A model generated the notes under the pieces. That model made no database searches. It saw only the letters and a program-made list of their open reading frames with translations, and was not told the DNA's origin. Position numbers and translations under genes: made by a program. Positions 1 to 6,293 of a stretch of 12,131 nucleotides of DNA are shown piece by piece. Every line of letters starts with the position of its first letter. Within the stretch, counting starts at the first letter, position 1. Source of the stretch: Bacillota bacterium (lineage in GTDB: Bacteria > Bacillota > Clostridia > Acetivibrionales > DSM-1351). The DNA lies in assembly GCA_023441625.1 (NCBI GenBank), contig JAEZOA010000143.1, positions 1-12,131 of the forward strand, given 5' to 3'.

Positions 1-1
1 T

Positions 2-61
2 AAAGCGAATATAGCAGGTGCTGAAGAAAGTTTTGATTTTTATTGTAATGAACATTTTTGA
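2..61 (+). CDS. possible C-terminal tail of an upstream gene (partial)
   Basis: From base 2 one frame stays open for 19 codons, ending ...EESFDFYCNEHF and a TGA at 59-61. The start would lie outside the window. I do not recognise the tail, and 19 open codons can occur by chance, so this is only a candidate gene end. About 100 bp of AT-rich DNA without visible features separates it from the tRNA promoter. Confidence 0.25.
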   Translation, partial: KANIAGAEESFDFYCNEHF

Positions 62-167
62 GATTAAAAACATATAATATATCTGTAATAATACTACGCA
101 ATAGAGAGCATATTAAAGCTTTTTGAAGAAATAGATAAATAAATTTGAATTAATACCATTTTAGGTG

Positions 168-196
168 TTGACTTAAGCTCATTAATTTTGTATACT
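168..196 (+). promoter_or_regulatory. sigma-A promoter of the tRNA operon
   Basis: A -35 box TTGACT (168-173) and a -10 box TATACT (191-196) are separated by exactly 17 bp, close to the vegetative consensus. Transcription should start near 202-204, about 27 bp before the first tRNA. No other promoter is visible before the terminator at 582-626, so the four tRNAs are probably one transcript. Confidence 0.8.
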
Positions 197-229
197 ATCA
201 ATTGTCGCTGAAACGCGATATGGTGGTAT

Positions 230-305
230 GGGCGCTTAGCTCAGCTGGGGGAGCACCTGCCTTACAAGCAGGGGGTCATAGGTTCGAGCCCCTTCCGGGT
301 CGCCA
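230..305 (+). tRNA. tRNA-Val(TAC), chimeric and probably non-functional
   Basis: The 5' acceptor strand GGGCGCT, the D-arm and the anticodon arm (stem CCTGC/GCAGG, anticodon TAC at 263-265) are those of a clostridial tRNA-Val. The 3' side is wrong. A Val gene of this type should end ...CCTATAGCGCCCACCA, but here the sequence after the T-loop TTCGAGC (283-289) is CCCTTCCGGGTCGCCA. In the acceptor stem only two Watson-Crick pairs and one G-T pair remain. In the T-stem two of five pairs are mismatched. The 3' end would instead fit a tRNA whose 5' end is about GACCCGG, possibly tRNA-Lys. Recombination or deletion inside the shared GGTTCGAGCC stretch (281-290) would explain it; an assembly error would look the same. 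Confidence 0.75.
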
Positions 306-309
306 ATTT

Positions 310-385
<76 letters not shown>

Positions 386-388
386 AAT

Positions 389-463
389 GCGGGTTTAACT
401 CAGCGGTAGAGTGTCACCTTGCCAAGGTGAAAGTCGAGAGTTCGAATCTCTTAACCCGCTCCA
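389..463 (+). tRNA. tRNA-Gly(GCC)
   Basis: This is a full cloverleaf. The acceptor arms GCGGGTT (389-395) and AACCCGC (453-459) pair perfectly. The anticodon stem TCACC/GGTGA encloses TTGCCAA with anticodon GCC at 421-423. The T-arm is GAGAGTTCGAATCTC, the discriminator is T460, and CCA is encoded at 461-463. It lies three bases after tRNA-Phe. Confidence 0.97.
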
Positions 464-469
464 AAAAAA

Positions 470-499
470 TGAGGCAGATTGCATATGTGGTCTGCCTCA
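470..499 (+). repeat. 9-bp perfect hairpin between tRNA-Gly and tRNA-Cys
   Basis: TGAGGCAGA (470-478) and TCTGCCTCA (491-499) form a perfect stem with a 12-nt loop. On the plus strand it is preceded by seven A and not followed by T, so it is not a normal terminator for the tRNA transcript. Read on the minus strand it ends in seven T and looks like an intrinsic terminator facing into the tRNA array. It could also be a processing or stability hairpin in the precursor. Confidence 0.65.
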
Positions 500-507
500 A
501 TATTGAC

Positions 508-581
<74 letters not shown>

Positions 582-582
<1 letters not shown>

Positions 583-626
583 AAACAAATAAAACATCTC
601 TCGAAGAGGGATGTTTTATTTGTTTT
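582..626 (+). terminator. intrinsic terminator of the tRNA operon
   Basis: The 17-base arms 582-598 and 610-626 are perfect reverse complements. Four inner pairs extend them to a 21-bp stem closed by a GAA loop (603-605). The 3' arm is T-rich (GATGTTTTATTTGTTTT) and so serves as the U-tract. The structure is nearly symmetrical and could terminate from either side. Confidence 0.85.
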
Positions 627-660
627 AATAAGTTAATTCCCGGATTTGAACGTGTGCAAC

Positions 661-681
661 ATCTGGGTGGCGCCTCCAAAA
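661..681 (+). repeat. duplicated 3' end of tRNA-Cys (att-like direct repeat)
   Basis: Positions 661-681 are identical over 21 bp to 565-585: the 3' half of the tRNA-Cys T-arm, the acceptor strand, CCA and three A. Offset is 96 bp. A repeated tRNA 3' end is what tyrosine recombinases leave at the far border of an integrated element. Here almost nothing remains between the copies except the terminator, so it is either a scar of an excised or deleted element or the joint between two successive insertions. No third copy was seen in the window. Confidence 0.7.
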
Positions 682-686
682 ATGAG

Positions 687-712
687 AACTCAGTCGCTAG
701 ACTGAGTTTTTT
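687..712 (+). terminator. second intrinsic terminator after the tRNA-Cys repeat
   Basis: AACTCAGTC (687-695) and GACTGAGTT (700-708) form a 9-bp stem with loop GCTA, followed by a T-run to 712. It sits just beyond the duplicated tRNA-Cys end. It also overlaps the 3' end of the minus-strand excisionase-like remnant. Confidence 0.75.
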
Positions 713-871
713 AGCGTTTCAAGAAATAACTCGCAATCAAGTAGATATTTTTTACCCTTGTTCCCAACTGCATAGGAATGGGAATCTGCCTTGTTTGAGC
801 CCTATTCTAATATCATATTCACTTACACCAGATATTAAAGCGGATTTTTTGACAGTTATCACTTTCTTCAT
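697..871 (-). pseudogene. frameshifted excisionase-like small HTH protein
   Basis: On the minus strand an ATG at 871-869, preceded by AGGTG eight bases upstream, opens MKKVITVKKSALISGVSEYD and continues IRIGLKQGRFPFLCS. The frame then runs into a stop at 754-752. Shifting by one base near 766-768 restores GNKGKKYLLDCELFLETL, ending at TAG 699-697. The total is 175 nt, 58 codons plus one extra base. The pattern (short HTH with SGVSEYDIRIGLKQGRFPF, then a basic turn and a YLLDCELFLETL helix) resembles small DNA-binding or excisionase-like proteins of clostridial phages and integrative elements. Its place beside the duplicated tRNA-Cys end supports an element border. The frameshift probably inactivates it. 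The family call rests on pattern memory, not on a search. Confidence 0.6.
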
Positions 872-1066
872 AAAATTTTCACCTGAAATTTAAATATGAA
901 TATGGTATATAGGCTTTCAATAGATATAATATATATTTTTTGGTTGCGCTTATAGCGGTATAGCCCATATCAATGCTTTGCATTAAGAGCCTTTTTTATG
1001 TACTCTTTCGAATAGCAGTTCTTTTTCGAAAAGCCTATAATTCCTGTTGTCAAAATGAAAATCTTT
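872..1066. other. AT-rich spacer without a recognisable gene
   Basis: About 200 bp with no convincing ORF. Visible features are a small hairpin AATGC-TTT-GCATT with a T-run a few bases later, two TTCGAA hexamers about 16 bp apart, and a TATAAT at about 1036-1041 that could be a -10 box for the peptide gene at 1078, although I see no good -35 partner. Confidence 0.4.
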
Positions 1067-1077
1067 AGGAGGTATAC

Positions 1078-1260
1078 ATGAAGGAAAACATTAATCTGGA
1101 AATAAACGGACATTAGATTAATGATATTGCTGAAAAAATTGGTTCTCTGTTTGGTGAAACAGGAAGGGCCATCGGTAAGGCAATAGATGGAGTAGCGAAA
1201 AACGTAACTATGAAAATTGGTGATAACGGCGGTTTTTGTTACGCTTTTTCTTGTGGCTAA
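1078..1260 (+). pseudogene. possible RiPP-like precursor peptide gene with in-frame TAG
   Basis: A strong RBS AGGAGGT (1067-1073) sits five bases before ATG 1078. The frame reads MKENINLEINGH, then TAG at codon 13. It continues open for 47 residues (INDIAEKIGSLFGETG, then RAIGKAIDGVAKNVTMKIG) to a C-terminal tail DNGGFCYAFSCG and TAA at 1258-1260. An amphipathic, Gly-punctuated leader followed by a Gly/Cys/aromatic tail resembles precursors of ribosomally made, modified peptides. The next gene is a possible tailoring enzyme with its own promoter. I recognise no family. The TAG may mark decay like that of the neighbours, a sequencing error or readthrough. It could also be a small non-RiPP protein. 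Confidence 0.4.
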
Positions 1261-1272
1261 TTAATAAATACA

Positions 1273-1300
1273 TTGCATAAATATACAAAAAAAGTATAAT
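1273..1300 (+). promoter_or_regulatory. promoter of the carbamoyltransferase-like gene
   Basis: TTGCAT (1273-1278) and TATAAT (1295-1300) are separated by 16 bp. The start would fall near 1307, with AGGAGGT at 1324-1330 ahead of ATG 1335. It separates this gene from the peptide gene ending at 1260. Confidence 0.65.
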
Positions 1301-1334
1301 TATAAATTATAAAAGTGTATCGAAGGAGGTAGAG

Positions 1335-2234
1335 ATGAAGCACTTCATATCACTACTTGACTATTCTCAAGAAGAACTTACAGAAGTGTTAAACCGGGCT
1401 GACTATTTAGCCAGTGCATGGAGAGAAAACCGGATGCCAAACAGTCTTAAAAATATGCAAATAGGACTTTGGTTTTATGGTAATGGGTTCCGTAATCGAT
1501 TGGCTTTTGAAATAGGACTAAAAGCAATGGGAGCCTCTATTTCATATATTCCTGGGGAATTAGGCAACGATGAACCTTTGGCCGATATTGGACAATATCT
1601 CGCTAACTGGTATTCGATATTGATTGTAAGGGCAAAAAGACATAATGACCTGATATATTTATCAAAAAGCTCCAAATTGCCTGTAGTAAATGCCAGAACT
1701 GAGTTCAGTCATCCATGTGAAATAATGGGAGATCTCCAGTTTATAAGAAAATATAGAGGTTCACTTGATGGGCTAAAGGTAGTTTTTGTTGGTGAAGTTT
1801 CTAATATTTGTATGAGCTGGTTTGAAGCTGCTGCCAGATTTCCAATCAGTGTCACCCAAATAGCACCGAAGGGGTACGAGGCTGGTGAAGAATTAATGAA
1901 GGATTTGAATTCAAACGGTGTAGGGAGAATTTTTACCAGTAATGATCTTGAGTTGAACATAGAGAAAGCAGACCTGGTATATACAGACTGTTGGCCATGG
2001 GCTGATGATATTGAAGCCCGAGAAAGAATAAAGGACTTGTTTCTGCCCTATCAGATCACAAAAAGACATTTGCTAAGTTTGCATAAAAAAGCTATGTTTC
2101 TTCCTTGCCCTCCCGTTACGAGAGGCCAGGAGGTATCCACTGATGCTATGGATTGTGAATTATGCATGAATTATAAATCAAAGGAGTATCTTTTACATAG
2201 TCAAAATGCAATTGTTGAAATGATAAACTCATAA
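1335..2234 (+). CDS. atypical ornithine-carbamoyltransferase-family protein
   Basis: The 299 residues have the two-domain transcarbamylase layout, slightly short for the family. The carbamoyl-phosphate loop, normally STRTR, is GFRNR (51-55), keeping only the arginines. HPCQ is HPCE (126-129). HCLP is PCPP (257-260), keeping the Cys, and RG follows at 263-264. The ornithine-binding SMG loop after TDxW is absent: TDCWPWADD (217-225). By family knowledge SMG positions the ornithine side chain, so the acceptor is probably not ornithine, and carbamoyl-phosphate chemistry is uncertain. RBS and start are clear (AGGAGGT, ATG 1335). The methyltransferase follows 86 bp downstream. I infer a secondary-metabolism paralogue of ArgF rather than the arginine-pathway enzyme. 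Confidence 0.8.
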   Translation: MKHFISLLDYSQEELTEVLNRADYLASAWRENRMPNSLKNMQIGLWFYGNGFRNRLAFEIGLKAMGASISYIPGELGNDEPLADIGQYLANWYSILIVRAKRHNDLIYLSKSSKLPVVNARTEFSHPCEIMGDLQFIRKYRGSLDGLKVVFVGEVSNICMSWFEAAARFPISVTQIAPKGYEAGEELMKDLNSNGVGRIFTSNDLELNIEKADLVYTDCWPWADDIEARERIKDLFLPYQITKRHLLSLHKKAMFLPCPPVTRGQEVSTDAMDCELCMNYKSKEYLLHSQNAIVEMINS

Positions 2235-2320
2235 GTTCAAGGATTTTTGTGAAATTATCCTGAGAGGAGTAAGGAAGGTTGAAAGAACTAAATTTAAATA
2301 AATAAAGGGGGGCCGAGTCC

Positions 2321-3115
2321 ATGCCAGAACTTATATGTAGTTTTGTGCCAATGCGGGGCATGGACATATTTATGAAGAGTAATTATGACGAACTATCAAA
2401 AACGTATGATATAAGCCGTAAGGCAAATTCAGATACTATAAGCACAATTATCTCTACTGGAAAGATTTCGAAAGACTCTATCGTTGTAGACTTTGGGTGT
2501 GGTACAGGCAATTTTACATGTGCTTTTAAGGATCGAACAAATTGTACAATATATGGTGTTGAGCCTTCTGATGGAATGCGGGAAAAAGCTGCTAAGAAAA
2601 GTGAAAATATTACCTTTATGAAAGGAGACCATTCACTTATTCCAATTGAAAGCGGCAGTGTTGACTTAATATATATGACGGATGTGATTCATCATGTTCC
2701 GGATATTTCACAGATGTTTTTGGAATTTAAGAGGATATTAAAAAATCATGGCAAAGTATGTATTGTCACAGAATCACATGTTCAGTTGGAAAATCGGTTT
2801 TGGGTCAGGCATTTCCCATCGACAGTTGATGTAGAGAAGAATAGATATCCCGATATAACATCTATAATAGACAAAGCTGTACATAATGGATTTGACTTCT
2901 TTACTGTATATAGTACTGAGTGTCATAAGAGTCATATGATAACCAAAGAGTTTGTCAACTTAGTTGAAAACAAAGGTTTTTCCATGTTTCATAATATTTC
3001 TGATGAAGATTATGAAAAAGGTCTATCTTTGTTGAAGTGGGATTATGAAAACAATATATTGCAAAATTATACTCATGGAGAAACTTTTATCTGGGTTGAA
3101 AAAACGGAAAATTAA
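2321..3115 (+). CDS. class I SAM-dependent methyltransferase
   Basis: The 264 residues carry the Rossmann SAM-binding motif I VVDFGCGTGNF (55-65), the acidic residue after strand 2 (GVEPS, E81), and motif IV DLIYMTDVIHHV (115-126), as in Methyltransf_11 proteins. The C-terminal half, rich in aromatic and His residues, should bind the acceptor and is not diagnostic. ATG 2321 follows a purine-rich AGGGGGG. A start at 2372 (MKSNYDELSKTYD) would match the usual N-terminus of the family and is possible. It lies between the carbamoyltransferase-like gene and the argJ remnant (15 bp gap) and probably shares their transcript. Substrate unknown. Confidence 0.85.
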   Translation: MPELICSFVPMRGMDIFMKSNYDELSKTYDISRKANSDTISTIISTGKISKDSIVVDFGCGTGNFTCAFKDRTNCTIYGVEPSDGMREKAAKKSENITFMKGDHSLIPIESGSVDLIYMTDVIHHVPDISQMFLEFKRILKNHGKVCIVTESHVQLENRFWVRHFPSTVDVEKNRYPDITSIIDKAVHNGFDFFTVYSTECHKSHMITKEFVNLVENKGFSMFHNISDEDYEKGLSLLKWDYENNILQNYTHGETFIWVEKTEN

Positions 3116-3129
3116 GAGAGGAAATCAGC

Positions 3130-3773
3130 ATGATTAATAGAACTGGTTTAAATGCGGTTAAAGGTTTTAAGTATGCTGGAATTAATGCTGGTGGCAAAAG
3201 CGACAAAAAAACATAGGAATGATAATACCACAAAGGAAAAGGGCTGTTTTAATAAACAGTGGTAATGCTAATTCTTTTACAGGTAAAAAAGGTCTAAATG
3301 ATGCAAAGAGTTGTATAGATAGAGTTTCAAAATTGCTAAGCATTAAACCTGAAGAAGTATATATTGGGTCTACAGGCATTATAGGAAGAGAACTAGAAAA
3401 AGATGTTATTTTAGATGGAATAGACAAAGCAAACAGAGAACTTATGGATGGAGACAGAAAAGCACTAGATTTTATTGAGGCCATTATGACAACTGATACT
3501 AGAGTTAAGCAGGCATCCATTAGTTTTGAAATTGAAGGGAAAACAGTTAGTATTGCTTCTTGCGTAAAAGGTGCAGGAATGATAATGCCTGATATGGCAA
3601 CAATGCTTTGTGTAATAACTACCGATGCCAAGATTGCACCAGATATGATGAAAAAAGCTCTCAGCGAGTCAATGGAAAGCAGTTATATAATAATGTATAA
3701 TTATGGTACATGGAAAGTTTTTCTATGTGCCACTATTATTTTGGTGGCATTTTGCTATTATGAATATATATGA
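3130..3773 (+). pseudogene. argJ: argJ remnant (glutamate N-acetyltransferase), deleted and truncated
   Basis: ATG 3130 with AGAGGAAA upstream opens MINRTGLNAVKGFKYAGINA, the typical ArgJ N-terminus, but stops at TAG 3214. A shift by one frame in the A-rich run near 3205-3211 gives NIGMI, then PQRKRAVLINSGNANSFTG. About 30-35 residues found in complete ArgJ between these motifs are missing. Homology continues through EAIMTTDTRVKQA and SCVKGAGMIMPDMATML to about 3683. It then switches to unrelated sequence ending at TGA 3771-3773. The autoproteolysis motif K-G-(S/A)-G-M-I-x-P-x-MATM is present up to MATML, but the Thr-led beta chain is mostly lost. ArgJ normally transfers acetyl between ornithine and glutamate; this copy cannot fold as a normal enzyme. 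Confidence 0.85.
3728..3753 (+). terminator. weak terminator-like hairpin at the argJ/SDR junction
   Basis: TGCCAC (3728-3733) pairs with GTGGCA (3744-3749) around a 10-nt loop, followed by TTTT. It lies in the roughly 90 bp of unassigned DNA between the last argJ-like codon and the SDR fragment. The stem is only six pairs, so terminator function is a guess. Confidence 0.35.
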
Positions 3774-3776
3774 TAA

Positions 3777-4115
3777 AGTCTTAAAAAGACAATCACTGTT
3801 GGTTCAGGCCTTGGACACAGTGGATATGCAGGTGGTGCAGCATATTCCTGTTCAAAGGCCGGTTTGTGGATGCTGACACTCATATTGGCTCAAGAACTTA
3901 TGCAGTACAAAATCAGTGTAAACGAACTTATTCCAGAACCTGAACAGACATCAATTGATGATAATGTTAAAGTCAGTAGTAATAAAGTTAAGGAAATGGA
4001 AAGCGAATGGCAAAAGCAGCCTGAAGACGTTATCCCACTTGCTTTGTTTCTAGCAAGCCAGCCTGATATTGGACCAACAACCCAAAGTTTCAGCTTAATG
4101 CGCAGGGATAATTAG
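3777..4115 (+). pseudogene. C-terminal half of a short-chain dehydrogenase (SDR)
   Basis: The frame is open from 3777, just after a stop, to TAG 4113-4115, but has no credible start. It begins KKTITVGSGLGHSGYAGGAA. It contains the catalytic YxxxK as YSCSK, the helix KAGLWMLTLILAQEL, the stretch ISVNELIPEPEQT (usually VNELIPGPVxT), and a complete C-terminus ending GPTTQSFSLMRRDN. The N-terminal half with the NAD(P)-binding TGxxxGxG motif is missing. The fragment follows the broken argJ, so one deletion, perhaps with a short insert, probably removed the end of argJ and the start of this gene. A product from ATG 3864 would be only 83 residues without the active site. Confidence 0.8.
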
Positions 4116-4188
4116 CTTTTGCTCCACATTTTATCAGCAAGTAATGCTTATATAAATTTTATTATAAAGATATTAAGGAGGTCTTTTG

Positions 4189-4920
4189 ATGGATGAAATT
4201 AGAGAAATAATCATTGGAGCAGGGAAAATATTAAGAGACAAATATTTCAGTAGTTTTCTGGTTCATGAAAAAGAAAAGGGACATCTGGCTGCAGATGTAG
4301 ATATGGAAGTAGAATTGTTTCTTAAAGAGCAGCTTTATAAAATAGACTCATCAATAGAACTTTATGGAGAAGAAACGGGTGGGGCAGAATTCAGTAAACA
4401 AAGATGGATAGTGGATTCCTTGGACGGAACTGCAAATTTCATTTTTGGAGTGCCATATTTCTGCACCTCCATAGCATTGGAAAGGAAAGGAAGGATTATT
4501 TTAGCTGCGGTTTATAATCCAGTTACAGAGGAATTGTTTGAAGCAAGTGAAGAAAAAAACGGGGCGCTCTGTAATGGTGTACCAATCCATGTTTCAACGG
4601 CAAGCATATTGAATCAGGCAAGAGTTGTGTTTGGCTTCAGTGCAAATTTTAAGAATATAAACAGATACCATACCGAATGGGGAATTGTATTTGATGGTTG
4701 CTTGAAAGGTATGGGATTGCTTTCGCCAGCTATGAACCTATGTAATGTTGCCCGTGGAAGAATCGATGCATTTATAGATTTTGGATGCAGTATGGAAGGA
4801 CAGGCTGCAGGCGGATATATTCTTCAAAAAGCCGGAGGGAAGCTATCAAACTACGATAGAAGCCCATGGAAGCATTATGAGACCGGCATTTTTAGCACTA
4901 ATGGGCATTTGGAGGTGTAA
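4189..4920 (+). CDS. inositol monophosphatase-family protein with altered active site
   Basis: The 243-residue protein has the IMPase fold signatures: GEE (60-62), the metal loop VDSLDGTANF (75-84; usually DPLDGTxNF), and a C-terminal segment NLCNVARGRIDAFIDFG to QAAGGYILQKAGG. In the usual WDxAAG motif the aligned residues are EGQAAG (203-208), so the third metal-ligand Asp is replaced by Gly204. Activity may be weak, changed or lost. The family dephosphorylates inositol phosphates, nucleotide 3'-phosphates or related sugars with Mg. The start is ATG 4189, seven bases after GGAGG (4177-4181); the TTG at 4186 is too close. It ends 7 bp before the kinase gene and is probably cotranscribed with it. 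Confidence 0.85.
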   Translation: MDEIREIIIGAGKILRDKYFSSFLVHEKEKGHLAADVDMEVELFLKEQLYKIDSSIELYGEETGGAEFSKQRWIVDSLDGTANFIFGVPYFCTSIALERKGRIILAAVYNPVTEELFEASEEKNGALCNGVPIHVSTASILNQARVVFGFSANFKNINRYHTEWGIVFDGCLKGMGLLSPAMNLCNVARGRIDAFIDFGCSMEGQAAGGYILQKAGGKLSNYDRSPWKHYETGIFSTNGHLEV

Positions 4921-4927
4921 CAGAGAG

Positions 4928-5836
4928 ATGAGTACTATTTCTGATATACATGGCTTTAAGGATTGGAGAACGATTCTGCCAATTGAGAAGGGCTGGTCAA
5001 GTGATAAGAAGTATTTTGTAGAATCAATTGCTGGTAAGAAGCTTTTATTAAGGATTTCAGAAATATCTGATTATGATAAGAAAAAAGATGAGTTTGAAAT
5101 ATTAGAAAAGCTTGTAAATAAGGATATGCCTATCCCCAGGCCAATTGAATTTGGTGTTTGCAATAATGGCAATAGTGTATATTCTCTATTGACTTGGATG
5201 GACGGCGAGGATGCTGAGAGCGTAATTCCTTCATTTAATGAAAGTGAGCAATACAATCTTGGAGTTAAAGCCGGTCAGGTTTTATTTGTAATGCACTCTT
5301 TTACAGCACCAAAAGGACTTCCAAGCTGGGAGCAAAGAATATTGAATAAAGTAAAAGTGAAATATGCTCAATATGAGTCATGCGGAATAAAGGTTCCTCA
5401 TGACGATGAAATTCTAAAATTTATTAATGATAATTTATGGTGTACAAAGAATGTACAACGTACATTTTGTCATGGTGATTTTCATTTGGGAAACATGATT
5501 ATTGATAAAGATAGGGAAATAAATATTATTGATTTTAATCGATGGGGTTATGATGACCCTTATGAAGAGTTTAATCGACTGATGGTATTTACCCGTAGAA
5601 TAAGTATTCCATTTGCGAAGGGGCAAATACATGGATATTTTGATGGGGAACAGCCACCAGAGGCGTTTTTTAGACGAATGGCTTTATACACAGCAATTAA
5701 TGCTCTGTTTAGCATTGTGTGGTCAATACCTTTTGGTGAGGAAGAAATAAAAGGTGATCTTGAACGCTCTCGAATGAACTATGAAGATTATAATGGGTTT
5801 ACGACCATTATACCAAATTGGTGGAGGAATGGTTAA
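4928..5836 (+). CDS. aminoglycoside-phosphotransferase (APH) family kinase
   Basis: The 302-residue protein has a kinase-like fold: an N-terminal nucleotide-binding lobe with LLLRIS (39-44, Lys replaced in the usual slot), a hinge at YSLLTWMDGED, the catalytic HGDFHLGN (182-189; HxDxxxxN) and the metal-binding IIDFNRWGYDDP (200-211). This subfamily is common in clostridia as 'phosphotransferase family protein' and has no assigned substrate; drug resistance cannot be claimed. The start at ATG 4928 gives the expected N-terminus (DWRTILPIEKGWSSDKKY); the longer frame from 4781 overlaps the IMPase gene and is a shadow. A 7-bp gap to the IMPase gene suggests a kinase/phosphatase pair in one operon. 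Confidence 0.85.
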   Translation: MSTISDIHGFKDWRTILPIEKGWSSDKKYFVESIAGKKLLLRISEISDYDKKKDEFEILEKLVNKDMPIPRPIEFGVCNNGNSVYSLLTWMDGEDAESVIPSFNESEQYNLGVKAGQVLFVMHSFTAPKGLPSWEQRILNKVKVKYAQYESCGIKVPHDDEILKFINDNLWCTKNVQRTFCHGDFHLGNMIIDKDREINIIDFNRWGYDDPYEEFNRLMVFTRRISIPFAKGQIHGYFDGEQPPEAFFRRMALYTAINALFSIVWSIPFGEEEIKGDLERSRMNYEDYNGFTTIIPNWWRNG

Positions 5837-5901
5837 TGAACACGCAGGATAAATACTTTAATTCCCATAGAGGATACCTAGAAATGGAGCAATTGTTATG
5901 A
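5836..5901 (+). CDS. 21-residue ORF coupled to both neighbours
   Basis: ATG 5836 overlaps the kinase stop (TAATG), and its TGA at 5899-5901 overlaps the next start (ATGA). The peptide starts MNTQDKYFNSHRGYLEMEQL. It has no clear RBS of its own except through coupling. It may be a coupling peptide, the stump of a deleted gene, or chance. Confidence 0.3.
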   Translation: MNTQDKYFNSHRGYLEMEQLL

Positions 5902-6293
5902 TTGTATCAGCATCCAGACGCACAGATATTCCTTGCTATTATTCTGATTGGTTAATAAATCGCTTAAAAGAAGGATTTGTTCTAACAAGAAATCCTATGA
6001 ATTATTCTCAGGTGAGTAGAATTTCTTTGTCACCTGATGTTGTGGATTGTATTGTTTTTTGGACAAAAGATGCAAAAAATATCATTCCCCATCTCAAAAT
6101 TATTGATAATATGGGTTATAAATACTATTTTCAATTTACGCTTACACCTTATGATTACACGATTGAGAAAAATTTGCGTGACAAGAAGGATATTGTGAAT
6201 ACGTTTATTGAGCTAAGTAATTTAATCGGCAAGGAGCGGGTGTTGTGGAGGTATGATCCTATTATATTGAACAACAGACTGTCAATGTTGTAA
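5898..6293 (+). pseudogene. truncated DUF1848 protein
   Basis: It opens with MIVSASRRTDIPCYYSDWL, the signature N-terminus of DUF1848, and continues with RNPMNYSQVSRISLSPDVVD, CIVFWTKDAKN, YYFQFTLTPYD and ERVLWRYDPIIL. Family members are about 300 residues; this frame ends at 131. Similarity stops near 6275, where the next frame matches an IS transposase. The C-terminal part, which in the family carries conserved cysteines, is gone. The function of DUF1848 is not established. Insertion of an IS element followed by loss of most of both sequences is the simplest history. Confidence 0.8.

Noticed and set aside
1114..1116. TAG at codon 13 of the peptide as a pyrrolysine codon
   Set aside because: No pyl genes are visible in the window, and neighbouring genes are clearly decaying, so a nonsense mutation or error is simpler.
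3182..3631. 149-codon minus-strand ORF opposite argJ
   Set aside because: It is antisense to clear argJ homology, with no RBS or recognisable domain.
4781..4927. N-terminal extension of the kinase ORF starting at 4781
   Set aside because: It overlaps the end of the IMPase gene in another frame; ATG 4928 gives the family N-terminus.
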